Notes under the pieces: generated by a model
Database searches by the model: none
Told to the model about the DNA's origin: nothing
What the model saw: the letters and a program-made list of their open reading frames with translations, nothing else
Assembly: GCF_004519545.1 (NCBI RefSeq)
Contig: NZ_SDKM01000016.1
Location: 45,682-109,681, forward strand
Direction: 5' to 3'
Source: Nocardioides guangzhouensis
GTDB taxonomy: Bacteria; Actinomycetota; Actinomycetes; Propionibacteriales; Nocardioidaceae
Length of the DNA stretch: 64,000 bases
Shown here: in pieces, positions 31,794 through 39,824 of the stretch
How the letters are laid out: every line of letters begins with the position of its first letter
Position numbering within the stretch: the stretch's first letter is position 1
Translations under genes and position numbers: made by a program

Positions 31794-33838
31794 GCCGCAG
31801 CCTGGGCTGGTACGCCCGTCGCCTCCGGCGCATGTCACCCGCCGAGATCGCCTCCCGGACCGCCGACGAGGCCCGGCGCCGTGCCTGGGCGCGCCGCCAG
31901 GTCCTGCCGGGCGCCGACCCGGGCCCGGTCCCGCGCCTGCGGGACGAGCGCCGGTTCACCACCGTGATCCCGTCCGGGACGCAGGAGCTGGTGCCTCCTG
32001 CGGCCCGGGCCGCCGCCGTCGCCGCCGCGGACCGGGTGCTGACCGGTGAGTGGCTGCTGCTCGGCACGCCCCGGCCGGACATCGCGGACCCCGACTGGTT
32101 CCGGGACCCGGTGACCGGCCGCCGGGCGCCGCAGCGCACGCTCGCCTTCCGGGTCGACCACCGCGACGAGGCGGTGACCGGCAACGTGAAGTCGGTCTGG
32201 GAGCTCTCCCGGCATCACCACCTCACGGTCCTCGCGGCCGGCTGGTGGCTCACCGGGGACGCGCGGTACGCCGAGGCGGTCGACCGGCAGCTGCGCTCCT
32301 GGTGGGACGCGAACCCGTTCCTGTCCGGCATCCACTGGACCAGCGGCATCGAGCTCGGCGTCCGACTCACCGCCTGGGCGTGGGCGCGACGGCTGCTCGA
32401 CGGGTGGGCCGGGGCCGCGGACCTGTTCGAGCAGAACCCGGTCGCGCTGCACCAGATCCGCTGGCACCAGGAGTACCTCGACGCGTTCCGCAGCACCGGC
32501 TCCTCGGCCAACAACCACGTCGTCGCCGAGGCGGTCGGCCGCGTGGCCGGGGCCTGCGCGTTCCCCTGGTTCGCCGAGAGCTCCCGCTGGCGCGCCGACG
32601 CCGCCGCCCAGCTCCACCGGGAGCTGCACGCCAACACGTTCCCCAGCGGCGTCAACCGCGAGTTGGCCACCGATTACCACCGGTTCGTCACCGAGCTCGG
32701 CGTGGTCGCCGGGGCCGAGGCCGCCGCGGCCGGGCACCCGCTCTCGGCCGGCACCTGGTCGCTGCTCGGCCGCTCCTTCGACGCCGCGGCCGCTCTCACC
32801 GACGCGGCCGGCAACCCGCCCCGCCAGGGGGACGGCGACGAGGGGCGCGCGCTGGTGCTCGACGACCCCGAGGCGGCCGCCTGGGGTCAGATGCTCGCGC
32901 TCGGCGACGGCGTCGTCGGTTCCCTCCCGTGGTGGCCCGAGCGCCGGACCGGCACCGTCGCGAGCACCGTCGTACCGGCGCTGCTCGGGGGCCGGGTCCG
33001 GGTGCCCGGCCGTCCGGTCGCAGCGCCGCGGGTCTTCGACGACGCCGGGATCACCCTGCTGCGCACGGCGCCGGAGGAGGGCTCCGAGGTGTGGTGCCGC
33101 TGCGACGCCGGCCCGCACGGGTTCCTGTCGATCGCCGCACACGGCCACGCCGACGCGCTCGCGGTCGAGGTGCGGCACGGGGGCGTGGAGGTGCTGGTCG
33201 ACCCCGGGACGTACTGCTACCACGGCGAGCCGGAGTGGCGGAGCTACTTCCGGTCGACGGTCGCACACAACACCCTCGAGGTCGACGGGCAGAGCCAGGC
33301 CGTCGAGGGTGGCCCCTTCCTGTGGAGCACCCAGCCGCACAGCGAGGTGCTCGCCTCCGAGGTGGATCCGGCCGCCGACCGGCTGTGCTGGACCGCCCGG
33401 CACGACGGCTACGCGCGGCTCGGCGTCGCGCACCGTCGTACGGTCACCCTGGACCGGGCCACCCGCGGCCTCACCCTGACCGACGTGGTCGAGGGCGAGT
33501 CCCGGCACCACGTGCGGCTGGCCCTGCACCTCGGTCCCGAGGTCGCCGTCGAGCTGCGCGGCGCCACCGCGCTGCTGTCGTGGGAGGGCCCGGACGGGCC
33601 GATGACCGCGACGATGACGCTGCCTGCCGCCCTGCGCTGGTCCGCGCACCGCGGCGAGACCGCACCGGTGCTCGGGTGGTACTCCCCGCGCTTCGGCGAG
33701 CGGGTTCCCACCACCACGCTGCTCGGCAACGGCAGCCTGGAAGGGCGGCTCGAGCTCCGGACGGCCCTGGTGTTCGAGGGCTCGACGATTCGTGGCAGGA
33801 CCTACGCCAAGGTTGCAGGAGGCGTTCGTCGTGATTGA
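31790..33838 (+). CDS. Heparinase II/III family protein
   Basis: 682-residue protein with the alpha/alpha toroid plus beta-sandwich architecture of heparinase II/III and alginate-lyase-type enzymes. Key regions are HWTSGIELGVRLTAWAWA, STGSSANNHVVAEAVGRVA and DYHRFVTELGVVAG in the toroid and ARHG-like beta segments SIAAHGHADALAVEVRHGGV and VDPGTYCYHGEPEWRSYFR. It would cleave or epimerise uronate-containing glycan. No signal peptide is visible, so a role on lipid-linked intermediates or non-classical export is possible. It overlaps the preceding stop by 4 nt. Confidence 0.9.
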   Translation: MSRSLGWYARRLRRMSPAEIASRTADEARRRAWARRQVLPGADPGPVPRLRDERRFTTVIPSGTQELVPPAARAAAVAAADRVLTGEWLLLGTPRPDIADPDWFRDPVTGRRAPQRTLAFRVDHRDEAVTGNVKSVWELSRHHHLTVLAAGWWLTGDARYAEAVDRQLRSWWDANPFLSGIHWTSGIELGVRLTAWAWARRLLDGWAGAADLFEQNPVALHQIRWHQEYLDAFRSTGSSANNHVVAEAVGRVAGACAFPWFAESSRWRADAAAQLHRELHANTFPSGVNRELATDYHRFVTELGVVAGAEAAAAGHPLSAGTWSLLGRSFDAAAALTDAAGNPPRQGDGDEGRALVLDDPEAAAWGQMLALGDGVVGSLPWWPERRTGTVASTVVPALLGGRVRVPGRPVAAPRVFDDAGITLLRTAPEEGSEVWCRCDAGPHGFLSIAAHGHADALAVEVRHGGVEVLVDPGTYCYHGEPEWRSYFRSTVAHNTLEVDGQSQAVEGGPFLWSTQPHSEVLASEVDPAADRLCWTARHDGYARLGVAHRRTVTLDRATRGLTLTDVVEGESRHHVRLALHLGPEVAVELRGATALLSWEGPDGPMTATMTLPAALRWSAHRGETAPVLGWYSPRFGERVPTTTLLGNGSLEGRLELRTALVFEGSTIRGRTYAKVAGGVRRD

Positions 33839-34091
33839 CAAGACACCGGTTCTCCGTGCGTGGGCAGCGTGCCCACGACGGCACGGACGTCTGCTGGCCG
33901 TCGCGAGCACGCTCGCCGCGAAGGGAGGCAACGTCGTCGTTGGGCTCGTCCCCCCCGAGAACACCAGCGCGAACGTTGCGCCTCGGACGCGGCTGGGCTG
34001 CTCGGGCGGCCAGCAGGCCCTCCGGCTCCAGGGGGCCACACGCTGTGTGGCGCTGGCCGGAGCGACGACGGGGGGTGTGGTCCATGGGTGA
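33831..34091 (+). CDS. Possible small protein between heparinase and Wzz genes
   Basis: 86-codon frame starting GTG at 33831 with an excellent Shine-Dalgarno AGGAGG at 33818-33823 (7-nt spacing). It overlaps the heparinase end by 8 bases and the Wzz-like start by 8 bases, so it would close an otherwise empty 245-bp gap in a tightly packed operon. The product (start VIDKTPVLRAWAACPRRHG) has a short hydrophobic patch (LVGVVG-like Val-rich segment in the middle), no known domain and weaker codon bias than neighbours. It is either a small unknown protein or a non-coding leader for the wzz genes. Confidence 0.4.
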   Translation: MIDKTPVLRAWAACPRRHGRLLAVASTLAAKGGNVVVGLVPPENTSANVAPRTRLGCSGGQQALRLQGATRCVALAGATTGGVVHG

Positions 34092-35712
34092 GCAGGTCGT
34101 CGACCTCCGGTCCGCGCTGACCATCCTGCGGCGCAGGCGCGCGGTGCTGGCCGGCGCTGCGTTGGTGGGAGCGGCCATGGGTGTCGGTCTGGTGCTCGAC
34201 AACCCGCCGATGTACTCGAGCACCACCCAGGTCCTCCTGCCGCCGGCCCAGGACGCCAACGGCCAGAGCATCGAGCGCGACGTCGCCACCGAGATCCGTG
34301 TGGCGAGCAGCGAGGCCGTCCTCCGTCCCGCGGGTGCCCACCTGTCGCCCGTGCTCGGCGCGAGGGCGATGAGCCGTCAGGTCGACGTGATGGCGGCCAG
34401 CAAGGACGTGCTCGAGTTCACCGCCGAGGCCGACAACCCGGGTCGGGCGGAGTCGATGGCGAACGCGGTTGCGGCCGCCATGGTGGCCTACGTGCAGGAT
34501 GCGGCCAGCTCGCTGTCGAACGCCGAGAAGGCCGGCCTCCAGGAGCGCCAGCAGACGCTCGAGAAGAGCCTGACCACGGTCAACGCGGAGATCGAGAAGG
34601 CGCTGGCGCGCAAGAGGACGACGAACCCGTTGAGCGCTGCCGGCCGGGCGGACGCCGCCGCGCTGGGCCAGCTCACCGCGGAGCAGGCGAACCTGTCCCT
34701 GCAGATCGACCGGGTCAAGGACCAGCTGTCCGGGAGTGGCGTCACCGCGGATGCCCAGGTCATCCAGTCGGCCACACCGGCCGCCCGCCCGTCCGCGGTG
34801 GTGCGGTTCGGGGTGCCTGCCTTCATCAGCGCCATGGCCGTGATGGGGTTGGCGAGCGCCGTCATCGTCGCGCTGGCGCGCCGGGACCAGCGGCTGAGGC
34901 TCCGAGACGAGCTCGCCGACGCGCTCGGAACGACGGTGGTGGGATCCCTGCACGCGCGGGTCCCGACCAACGTGGCGGGCTGGGCGTCGCTGCTCGGAAA
35001 CTATGCGCCGTCCACCGTGGATGCGTGGTCGATACGTCAGACGCTGCGCCAGGTGATGGGCCGGGGTCGCACCGACGCCCAGGCCGCCGAGGGCTCCGAG
35101 GGCGCGATCAAGCATCCCGACTCTCTCACCGTCATCAGCCTGTCCGAGGACATGAAGGGCCTGTCGATGGGACCGCAGCTGGCGTCGTACGTCGCTTCGG
35201 TCGGCGTCGAGACCCGCCTCGTCGCAGCACAGAGCCACGAGTCCGCTGCCGCACTGTGGGCGGCGTGCGGTCATCTGATCGGTGGGGAGGTGCGGCCCGG
35301 CCTCACCGTCGACACGCACGACCGCGACGACGACGAGGCGGAGCTGACCGTCGTCCTCGCCGTCGTCGACCGGCGCGATCCCGAGCTGCTCGAGCTGCCG
35401 CGGACCGCGGCCACCGTCCTCGCTGTCTCAGCGGGGTCGGCGACGGCGGACGACCTGGCGCGCCTCGCGGTCGTCGCGGACGACGCCGGCTACTGGATCG
35501 ACGGGATCGTCGTCGCCGACCCGGACAACCTCGACCGCACGACGGGTCGCCTTCTTGCCGGCGAGAGGGCCCAGCAGGCAGCACTGCCGATGCGCCTGAC
35601 CGGGCTGCCCGGCGGTGCGACGTCGCACCGCGGCTCCAAGCGTCGCTCCGAGCAGGATCCGTCCAAGGTCGCCGGGAGCGTCTCCGACCTGCGCCGCAGG
35701 AGGAAGCGATGA
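34084..35712 (+). CDS. Wzz-type polysaccharide co-polymerase with degenerate kinase-like domain (1)
   Basis: 542-residue chain-length determinant protein. There is a transmembrane segment near the N-terminus (AVLAGAALVGAAMGVGLVL), an extracytoplasmic Wzz region with a coiled coil (LQERQQTLEKSLTTVNAEIE), and a second transmembrane segment (VPAFISAMAVMGLASAVIVA). The C-terminal cytoplasmic part resembles the MinD/BY-kinase fold (LTVISLSEDMKGLSMGPQLA), but where GEGKST should be there is DMKGLS, so the Walker A is absent. No Tyr-rich tail exists. Thus it is a non-kinase version. Start ATG 34084; next gene overlaps by 4 nt. Confidence 0.85.
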   Translation: MGEQVVDLRSALTILRRRRAVLAGAALVGAAMGVGLVLDNPPMYSSTTQVLLPPAQDANGQSIERDVATEIRVASSEAVLRPAGAHLSPVLGARAMSRQVDVMAASKDVLEFTAEADNPGRAESMANAVAAAMVAYVQDAASSLSNAEKAGLQERQQTLEKSLTTVNAEIEKALARKRTTNPLSAAGRADAAALGQLTAEQANLSLQIDRVKDQLSGSGVTADAQVIQSATPAARPSAVVRFGVPAFISAMAVMGLASAVIVALARRDQRLRLRDELADALGTTVVGSLHARVPTNVAGWASLLGNYAPSTVDAWSIRQTLRQVMGRGRTDAQAAEGSEGAIKHPDSLTVISLSEDMKGLSMGPQLASYVASVGVETRLVAAQSHESAAALWAACGHLIGGEVRPGLTVDTHDRDDDEAELTVVLAVVDRRDPELLELPRTAATVLAVSAGSATADDLARLAVVADDAGYWIDGIVVADPDNLDRTTGRLLAGERAQQAALPMRLTGLPGGATSHRGSKRRSEQDPSKVAGSVSDLRRRRKR

Positions 35713-37250
35713 ACCGCGGCTGGATCCTCGAGGAAGTCCCGGAGCAGCAAGAGCTCGCCGGAGAGCCGGCAGCCACGCTCGTCAGCCTGCACTTCCTCCG
35801 CTCGGCCCTGATGACCCACTGGCGCGTGTGGGCCGCCTTCGCCGTGGCCGGGCTCGCGCTGGGCGTGCTCGCCTCGGTACTGGTGCCGGTCGCGCCGAAG
35901 GCCACCGCGACCCTCGTGCTCACCCAGGAGCAGGGTGTCGACCCCGCCGACGGCCTGGCGACCGACATGACGCTCCTGCGCACCCGGAGGCTGGCGGCGG
36001 CCGTGGTCGACGACATGGACCTGCGGATCTCGCCCGAGGCTCTGCGAGCGTCGGTGAGCGTGCTGCCGGAGAGCGGTCGGGTCATCGCCCTGACCGTCGC
36101 CGCTCCGGACGCCGAACAGGCGGTGGCCCGGGCCGACGCGGTGGTGGAGCAGTTCTTTGAACTCCGGAACCAGCAGATGGACGATCACGTGCAGGCGATC
36201 GTCGGGGGCTACCAGGCCCGGATCGACCGGTTGCGGAAGCGGGTCGAGTCGTTGACCGCGCAGTACGACGCCCTCGGTGGCGTGGGCGGCGCCGGACAGG
36301 CCGAGGCGGCCGAGGTGCTGACGGAACGGGCGTCGCTGAACGCGGAGATCGACCGGCTCCAGTCGCTCATCGAGGAGCAGGAGCTCGAGGTGAGCGGGGT
36401 CCGCGCGGCCAGCCACGTGCTCGACCCGCCGGCCCTTGCTCCCATGTCCGGCATGCGCACGGTCCTGGCCGGAGCTGCCGGACTCGTGGGTGGGTTCTGC
36501 CTCGGCGCGGGACTCGTGCTCTTCTGGGCCCTGACCTCTGACCGGCTCCGGCGTCGCGAGGAGATCGCGGTCGCGCTCGGGGTGCCGGTGTGGATGAGCG
36601 CCGGACCGGTTCGCGGGAACCACCTCTGGCACCTGCTGGTGCACAGGGGGGGGTCGCCCGACCGGAACCGGCAGCTGCTCGTCAGCGCGCTGGAGCCCGA
36701 CCTGACCCGCTCGCGCAACGAGCCGGTCCGGATGGCGTTGGCGACCATCGGCAACACGAGCGACGGCGTCGCCCTCATGTCGGCTCTCGCTCAGCGGGTC
36801 CGTCAGCGGGGGGCTCGCGTGTTCGTGGTGGACCTGACCGAGGACGGGAACCTCGCTCGCCAGGCCGGACCCGAGGCGCAGGACGGTGGGGATGACGGGC
36901 TGGTGGTGTTCCGACCCGACGGCATCCCCTCCCTGGCCAGCGGTCCGTACGGACACCGTCGGGATGGCGGACCGCTGGGGGAGGACCACCCGCTTCGCGC
37001 CCGGTGGGACGACGCGGACGTCGTGCTCGTGCTCGTCGACGTCGACCCTGCGGTCGGCGTCTACGAGCTCTCCTCGTGGGTGAACGAGGTGCGCATGGTC
37101 GTCACGGCCGGGCAGTGCAGCGCCGAGCGCCTTCGCACGGCAGGGGAGCTGATCCGGGCCGCCGGACTGGAGCCGGAGTTCGCCGTGCTGGTCGCGGACG
37201 ACCGCCGCGACGACAGCCTGGGTCGGGACCTGCGCGGATCTTCGACATGA
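35709..37250 (+). CDS. Wzz-type polysaccharide co-polymerase with degenerate kinase-like domain (2)
   Basis: 513-residue paralogue in architecture of the preceding protein: N-terminal transmembrane helix (VWAAFAVAGLALGVLASVLV), periplasmic-type loop with coiled coil (ARIDRLRKRVESLTAQYDAL; NAEIDRLQSLIEEQELEVSG), second helix (GAAGLVGGFCLGAGLVLFWA), and a C-terminal MinD-like fold (RMALATIGNTSDGVALMSAL then RVFVVDLTEDG) again without Walker A. The two proteins are not near-identical and may form a hetero-complex setting chain length. ATGA overlaps at both ends. Confidence 0.85.
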   Translation: MNRGWILEEVPEQQELAGEPAATLVSLHFLRSALMTHWRVWAAFAVAGLALGVLASVLVPVAPKATATLVLTQEQGVDPADGLATDMTLLRTRRLAAAVVDDMDLRISPEALRASVSVLPESGRVIALTVAAPDAEQAVARADAVVEQFFELRNQQMDDHVQAIVGGYQARIDRLRKRVESLTAQYDALGGVGGAGQAEAAEVLTERASLNAEIDRLQSLIEEQELEVSGVRAASHVLDPPALAPMSGMRTVLAGAAGLVGGFCLGAGLVLFWALTSDRLRRREEIAVALGVPVWMSAGPVRGNHLWHLLVHRGGSPDRNRQLLVSALEPDLTRSRNEPVRMALATIGNTSDGVALMSALAQRVRQRGARVFVVDLTEDGNLARQAGPEAQDGGDDGLVVFRPDGIPSLASGPYGHRRDGGPLGEDHPLRARWDDADVVLVLVDVDPAVGVYELSSWVNEVRMVVTAGQCSAERLRTAGELIRAAGLEPEFAVLVADDRRDDSLGRDLRGSST

Positions 37251-38488
37251 CCAGTCTGCAGTTCGCGCTCCGACGAACAGGGCCTCGAGCTCGCGAGGTC
37301 CCCTGGAGCGTCCAGCTGGTGTGGGCCGCTCTCTACTTCAACGTGCTCACCGTCGCGGGGAACCCCACCATCCTCCCCATCCCCGGTCCCCTGGGACAGC
37401 TCGCGAACCAGGCCGCCCTGCCCCTCGCCCTGCTGCTCGCGCTCGCCGCCAACCGGGGCGGCCTCGTGAGGCCGAGCCTCTTCCTCGTGCTGCTGACGGT
37501 CCTCTCCGTCGTGTCACTCATGGTCAGCCTCCACAGTGAGTTTCCGATCGGATCGACCTACCGATCGCTTCGCCTGGCCGGGTTCGTCCTGGTTCTGTGG
37601 CTGACCACGAGGTGGTGGGGACGCAGCGACATGCTCCTGCTGCGCTGCCACCGTCGCGTGCTGGGCGTGATCGTCGGGAGTGTCGTCGTGGGTGCGCTGG
37701 TGGCCCCGGGCTACGCCTTCGGGTTCGACGGACGACTCGCGGGCGCCGTGTGGCCGATCCCACCGACGCAGGTGGCCCACTACTCAGCCGTCCTCGTCGG
37801 CACCTCTGCGGTGCTCTGGCTCTGTCGCGTCATCTCGAGCAGGAACGCGGCGTTCGGGATCGTGGTACCCGCAGTAGTGATGCTCCTGACGCACACGCGG
37901 ACTGCCCTGCTCGGACTCACCATCGGCTTGGCGATCGCTGCGGCGAGCCTCTTCCTGGGGCACGTGCGCGTCCGTCGCACCTCCGCGCTCGGGGCGGTCG
38001 CCGTCGTCGCACTGACGACGGTCTTCGCGTCGCAGGTGAAGTCGTGGGCCCTGCGGGGCGAGAGCGCCGAGGACGCCGGGCAGCTGACGGGTCGGACCAA
38101 GGTGTGGTCCGACGTCTTCAGCCACTCCCGGCCCCCGCTCGAGGACATGTTCGGGACGGGCCTGTCCAACAACACGTTCCGCGGCCTGGCGATCGACAGC
38201 AGCTGGGTGGCCAACTACGTCGACCAAGGCTGGTTCGGGGTGCTGGTGGACGCCGCGCTCGTGCTCGTGCTGCTGCTCATGGCCGCGAGCCACCGTCGGG
38301 GGCCGGAGCGCGCGGTGGCGCTGTTCCTGGTCGTCTACTGCATCGTGGCCTCGATCACCGAGACGGGCCTCGGAACGGCGTCGACGTACACGCTCGACCT
38401 GGCGATCGCGGCCTCGCTGCTCGCGGCGCCGGGACGCGATCCCATGGCCAGTGCCGAAGGAGGGGGTGCCCGTGCAGCACGAGCGTAG
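37247..38488 (+). CDS. Wzy-like polysaccharide polymerase / O-antigen ligase family membrane protein
   Basis: 413-residue polytopic protein with about ten hydrophobic segments, for example PLALLLALAANRGGL, LRLAGFVLVLWLTTRWW, VLGVIVGSVVVGALVAPGYA and ALLGLTIGLAIAAASLFLG. A large hydrophilic loop before the last helices contains RGESAEDAGQLTGRTKVWSD, MFGTGLSNNTFRG and VDQGWFGVLVDAALV, the pattern of Wzy_C/O-antigen ligase proteins. It would polymerise lipid-linked repeat units on the outer face of the membrane. It is last in the first operon. Codon third positions are less GC-rich than in flanking sugar genes. Confidence 0.85.
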   Translation: MTSLQFALRRTGPRAREVPWSVQLVWAALYFNVLTVAGNPTILPIPGPLGQLANQAALPLALLLALAANRGGLVRPSLFLVLLTVLSVVSLMVSLHSEFPIGSTYRSLRLAGFVLVLWLTTRWWGRSDMLLLRCHRRVLGVIVGSVVVGALVAPGYAFGFDGRLAGAVWPIPPTQVAHYSAVLVGTSAVLWLCRVISSRNAAFGIVVPAVVMLLTHTRTALLGLTIGLAIAAASLFLGHVRVRRTSALGAVAVVALTTVFASQVKSWALRGESAEDAGQLTGRTKVWSDVFSHSRPPLEDMFGTGLSNNTFRGLAIDSSWVANYVDQGWFGVLVDAALVLVLLLMAASHRRGPERAVALFLVVYCIVASITETGLGTASTYTLDLAIAASLLAAPGRDPMASAEGGGARAARA

Positions 38489-38526
38489 CCGGGTGGCCCC
38501 CGTGACCAATCCGACTGGGCCATCGA

Positions 38527-38576
38527 CCCCAGTCTTGCGCCGAGCCGCCCCGAGCGGCATTCCGAGTACCTACGAT
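38527..38576 (+). promoter_or_regulatory. CCCCAGT motif and -10-like element before the heptose operon
   Basis: In the 144-bp gap after the wzy-like gene, CCCCAGT lies at 38527-38533 and TACGAT, a good -10 hexamer, at 38571-38576. A mini-ORF of 12 codons (ATG at 38598, MFEHDSLTGPVR) ends on the GTGA that starts the next gene and follows a G-rich ribosome-site-like stretch. This probably marks the start of a second transcription unit. Confidence 0.4.
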
Positions 38577-38632
38577 CACGAACAGGGGTGGGGGAACATG
38601 TTCGAGCACGACAGCCTGACGGGACCGGTCCG

Positions 38633-39823
38633 GTGAGCCGCGCGGGGGTCCTGCTGGACCGGGACGGCACGATCATCGTCGACACCGGCTACGTCGGCTC
38701 GGTGGACCGGGTCGAGCTCCTCCCGGGCGCCGTCGAGGCGATCGCCGCGCTGAACGCCGCCGACATCCCCGTGGTCGTGGTGACCAACCAGTCCGGGGTT
38801 GCCCGGGGGCTCTACGGCGTCCACGACGTGCAGCGCGTGCACGCCCACATCGACGAGGTGCTGGCCGCTGCCGGCGCACGCGTGGACATGTGGCTGTTCT
38901 GCCCCTATCACCCGGACGGCACCGTGCCGGAGTACGCCCGGGTCAGCGCGGACCGCAAGCCGGCCCCGGGCATGGCGCTGGCCGCCGCCCAGGCCCTGGA
39001 CCTCAACCTGGCCGCCTCGTGGGTGGTCGGCGACAGCCCGGTCGACGTCGGTCTGGCCCGCGCCATCGGCGCCAGGCCGATCTTCATCGGGTGCGCCACC
39101 ACCGACCCGCAGGTGCGCTCGGTGCCCGACCTGGCAGCCGCCGTCCAGCTGATCCTCGGGCCCGAGTCGGACGAGCCGAGCCTGCTCGACGAGAGTGCCG
39201 CCATGCGGTTCCCGGCTGCCCGCTACGAGTCGGCCGACCTGTTCGCGCAGGACTACACGGCCGAGATCGGCCGGGCCATGGCCAGCGTCGACCTGGGCGA
39301 GGTGGAGCGGGCCGCGAAGACCCTGAACGCGGCCTACGACCGCGACGCCGCGGTGTTCGCCTGCGGCAACGGCGGCTCCGCGTCCATCGCCAACCACCTG
39401 ATGTGCGACCACGTGAAGGGGGTGCGCGTCGGCACCGACCTGCACACCCGGGTCACCAGCCTGAGCTCCAACATGGAGATCCTCAGCGCGATCGCGAACG
39501 ACATCGGCTACGAGGCGGTCTTCGAGTTCCAGCTCCAGTCCCTGGCCCGTCCGGGCGACGTGCTGGTCGTGGTGTCCTCCTCGGGCCGCTCCCCGAACAT
39601 CGTGCGCGCGCTGGAGTGGGCGGCCGCCCACGAGATGCACACGATCGCCTTGACCGGCTTCGAGGGCGGGCCGGCGCGGACGCTGGCGAACGTGTCGGTC
39701 CACGTCGACTGCACCAACTACGGGGTCGTGGAGGACGCGCACCAGGCGTGCATGCACCTGCTCGCGCAGTACGTGCGCCAGTCCCGCATGTCCTCGTCGA
39801 TGGTCGCGGCCCAGGTGTTCTGA
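38633..39823 (+). CDS. GmhB-GmhA fusion: heptose bisphosphate phosphatase plus sedoheptulose-7-phosphate isomerase
   Basis: 396-residue fusion. Residues 1-185 are a HAD phosphatase of GmhB type: nucleophile D9 in LLDRDGTIIV, VTNQSGVARGLY, and RKPAPGM. Residues from about 200 are a SIS-domain GmhA: FACGNGGSASIANHLMCDHV, DVLVVVSSSGRSPNIVRALE and DAHQACMHLLAQYV. Together they convert sedoheptulose 7-phosphate and, after a kinase step, remove the 7-phosphate. Departures from E. coli: the GmhB zinc ligands C-x-H...C-x-C read C90-P-Y-H and S105-A-D107, and the GmhA metal Glu in H-x3-E is Asp (H255, D259). Start GTG 38633 is where homology begins. Confidence 0.88.
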   Translation: MSRAGVLLDRDGTIIVDTGYVGSVDRVELLPGAVEAIAALNAADIPVVVVTNQSGVARGLYGVHDVQRVHAHIDEVLAAAGARVDMWLFCPYHPDGTVPEYARVSADRKPAPGMALAAAQALDLNLAASWVVGDSPVDVGLARAIGARPIFIGCATTDPQVRSVPDLAAAVQLILGPESDEPSLLDESAAMRFPAARYESADLFAQDYTAEIGRAMASVDLGEVERAAKTLNAAYDRDAAVFACGNGGSASIANHLMCDHVKGVRVGTDLHTRVTSLSSNMEILSAIANDIGYEAVFEFQLQSLARPGDVLVVVSSSGRSPNIVRALEWAAAHEMHTIALTGFEGGPARTLANVSVHVDCTNYGVVEDAHQACMHLLAQYVRQSRMSSSMVAAQVF

Positions 39824-39824
39824 C

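Noticed and set aside
31835..34039. A 734-codon open frame on the minus strand opposite the heparinase gene, and similar long antisense frames elsewhere
   Set aside because: Long antisense frames are common at this GC content. Their translations are Arg, Gly, Pro and His rich without domains, while the plus-strand frames match known families.
34084..37250. Bacterial tyrosine kinase annotation for the Wzz-like proteins
   Set aside because: No Walker A motif and no C-terminal Tyr cluster in either protein.
38598..38636. A 12-codon ORF (MFEHDSLTGPVR) ending on the GmhB-GmhA start
   Set aside because: Too short to judge; mentioned with the promoter region but not called as a gene.
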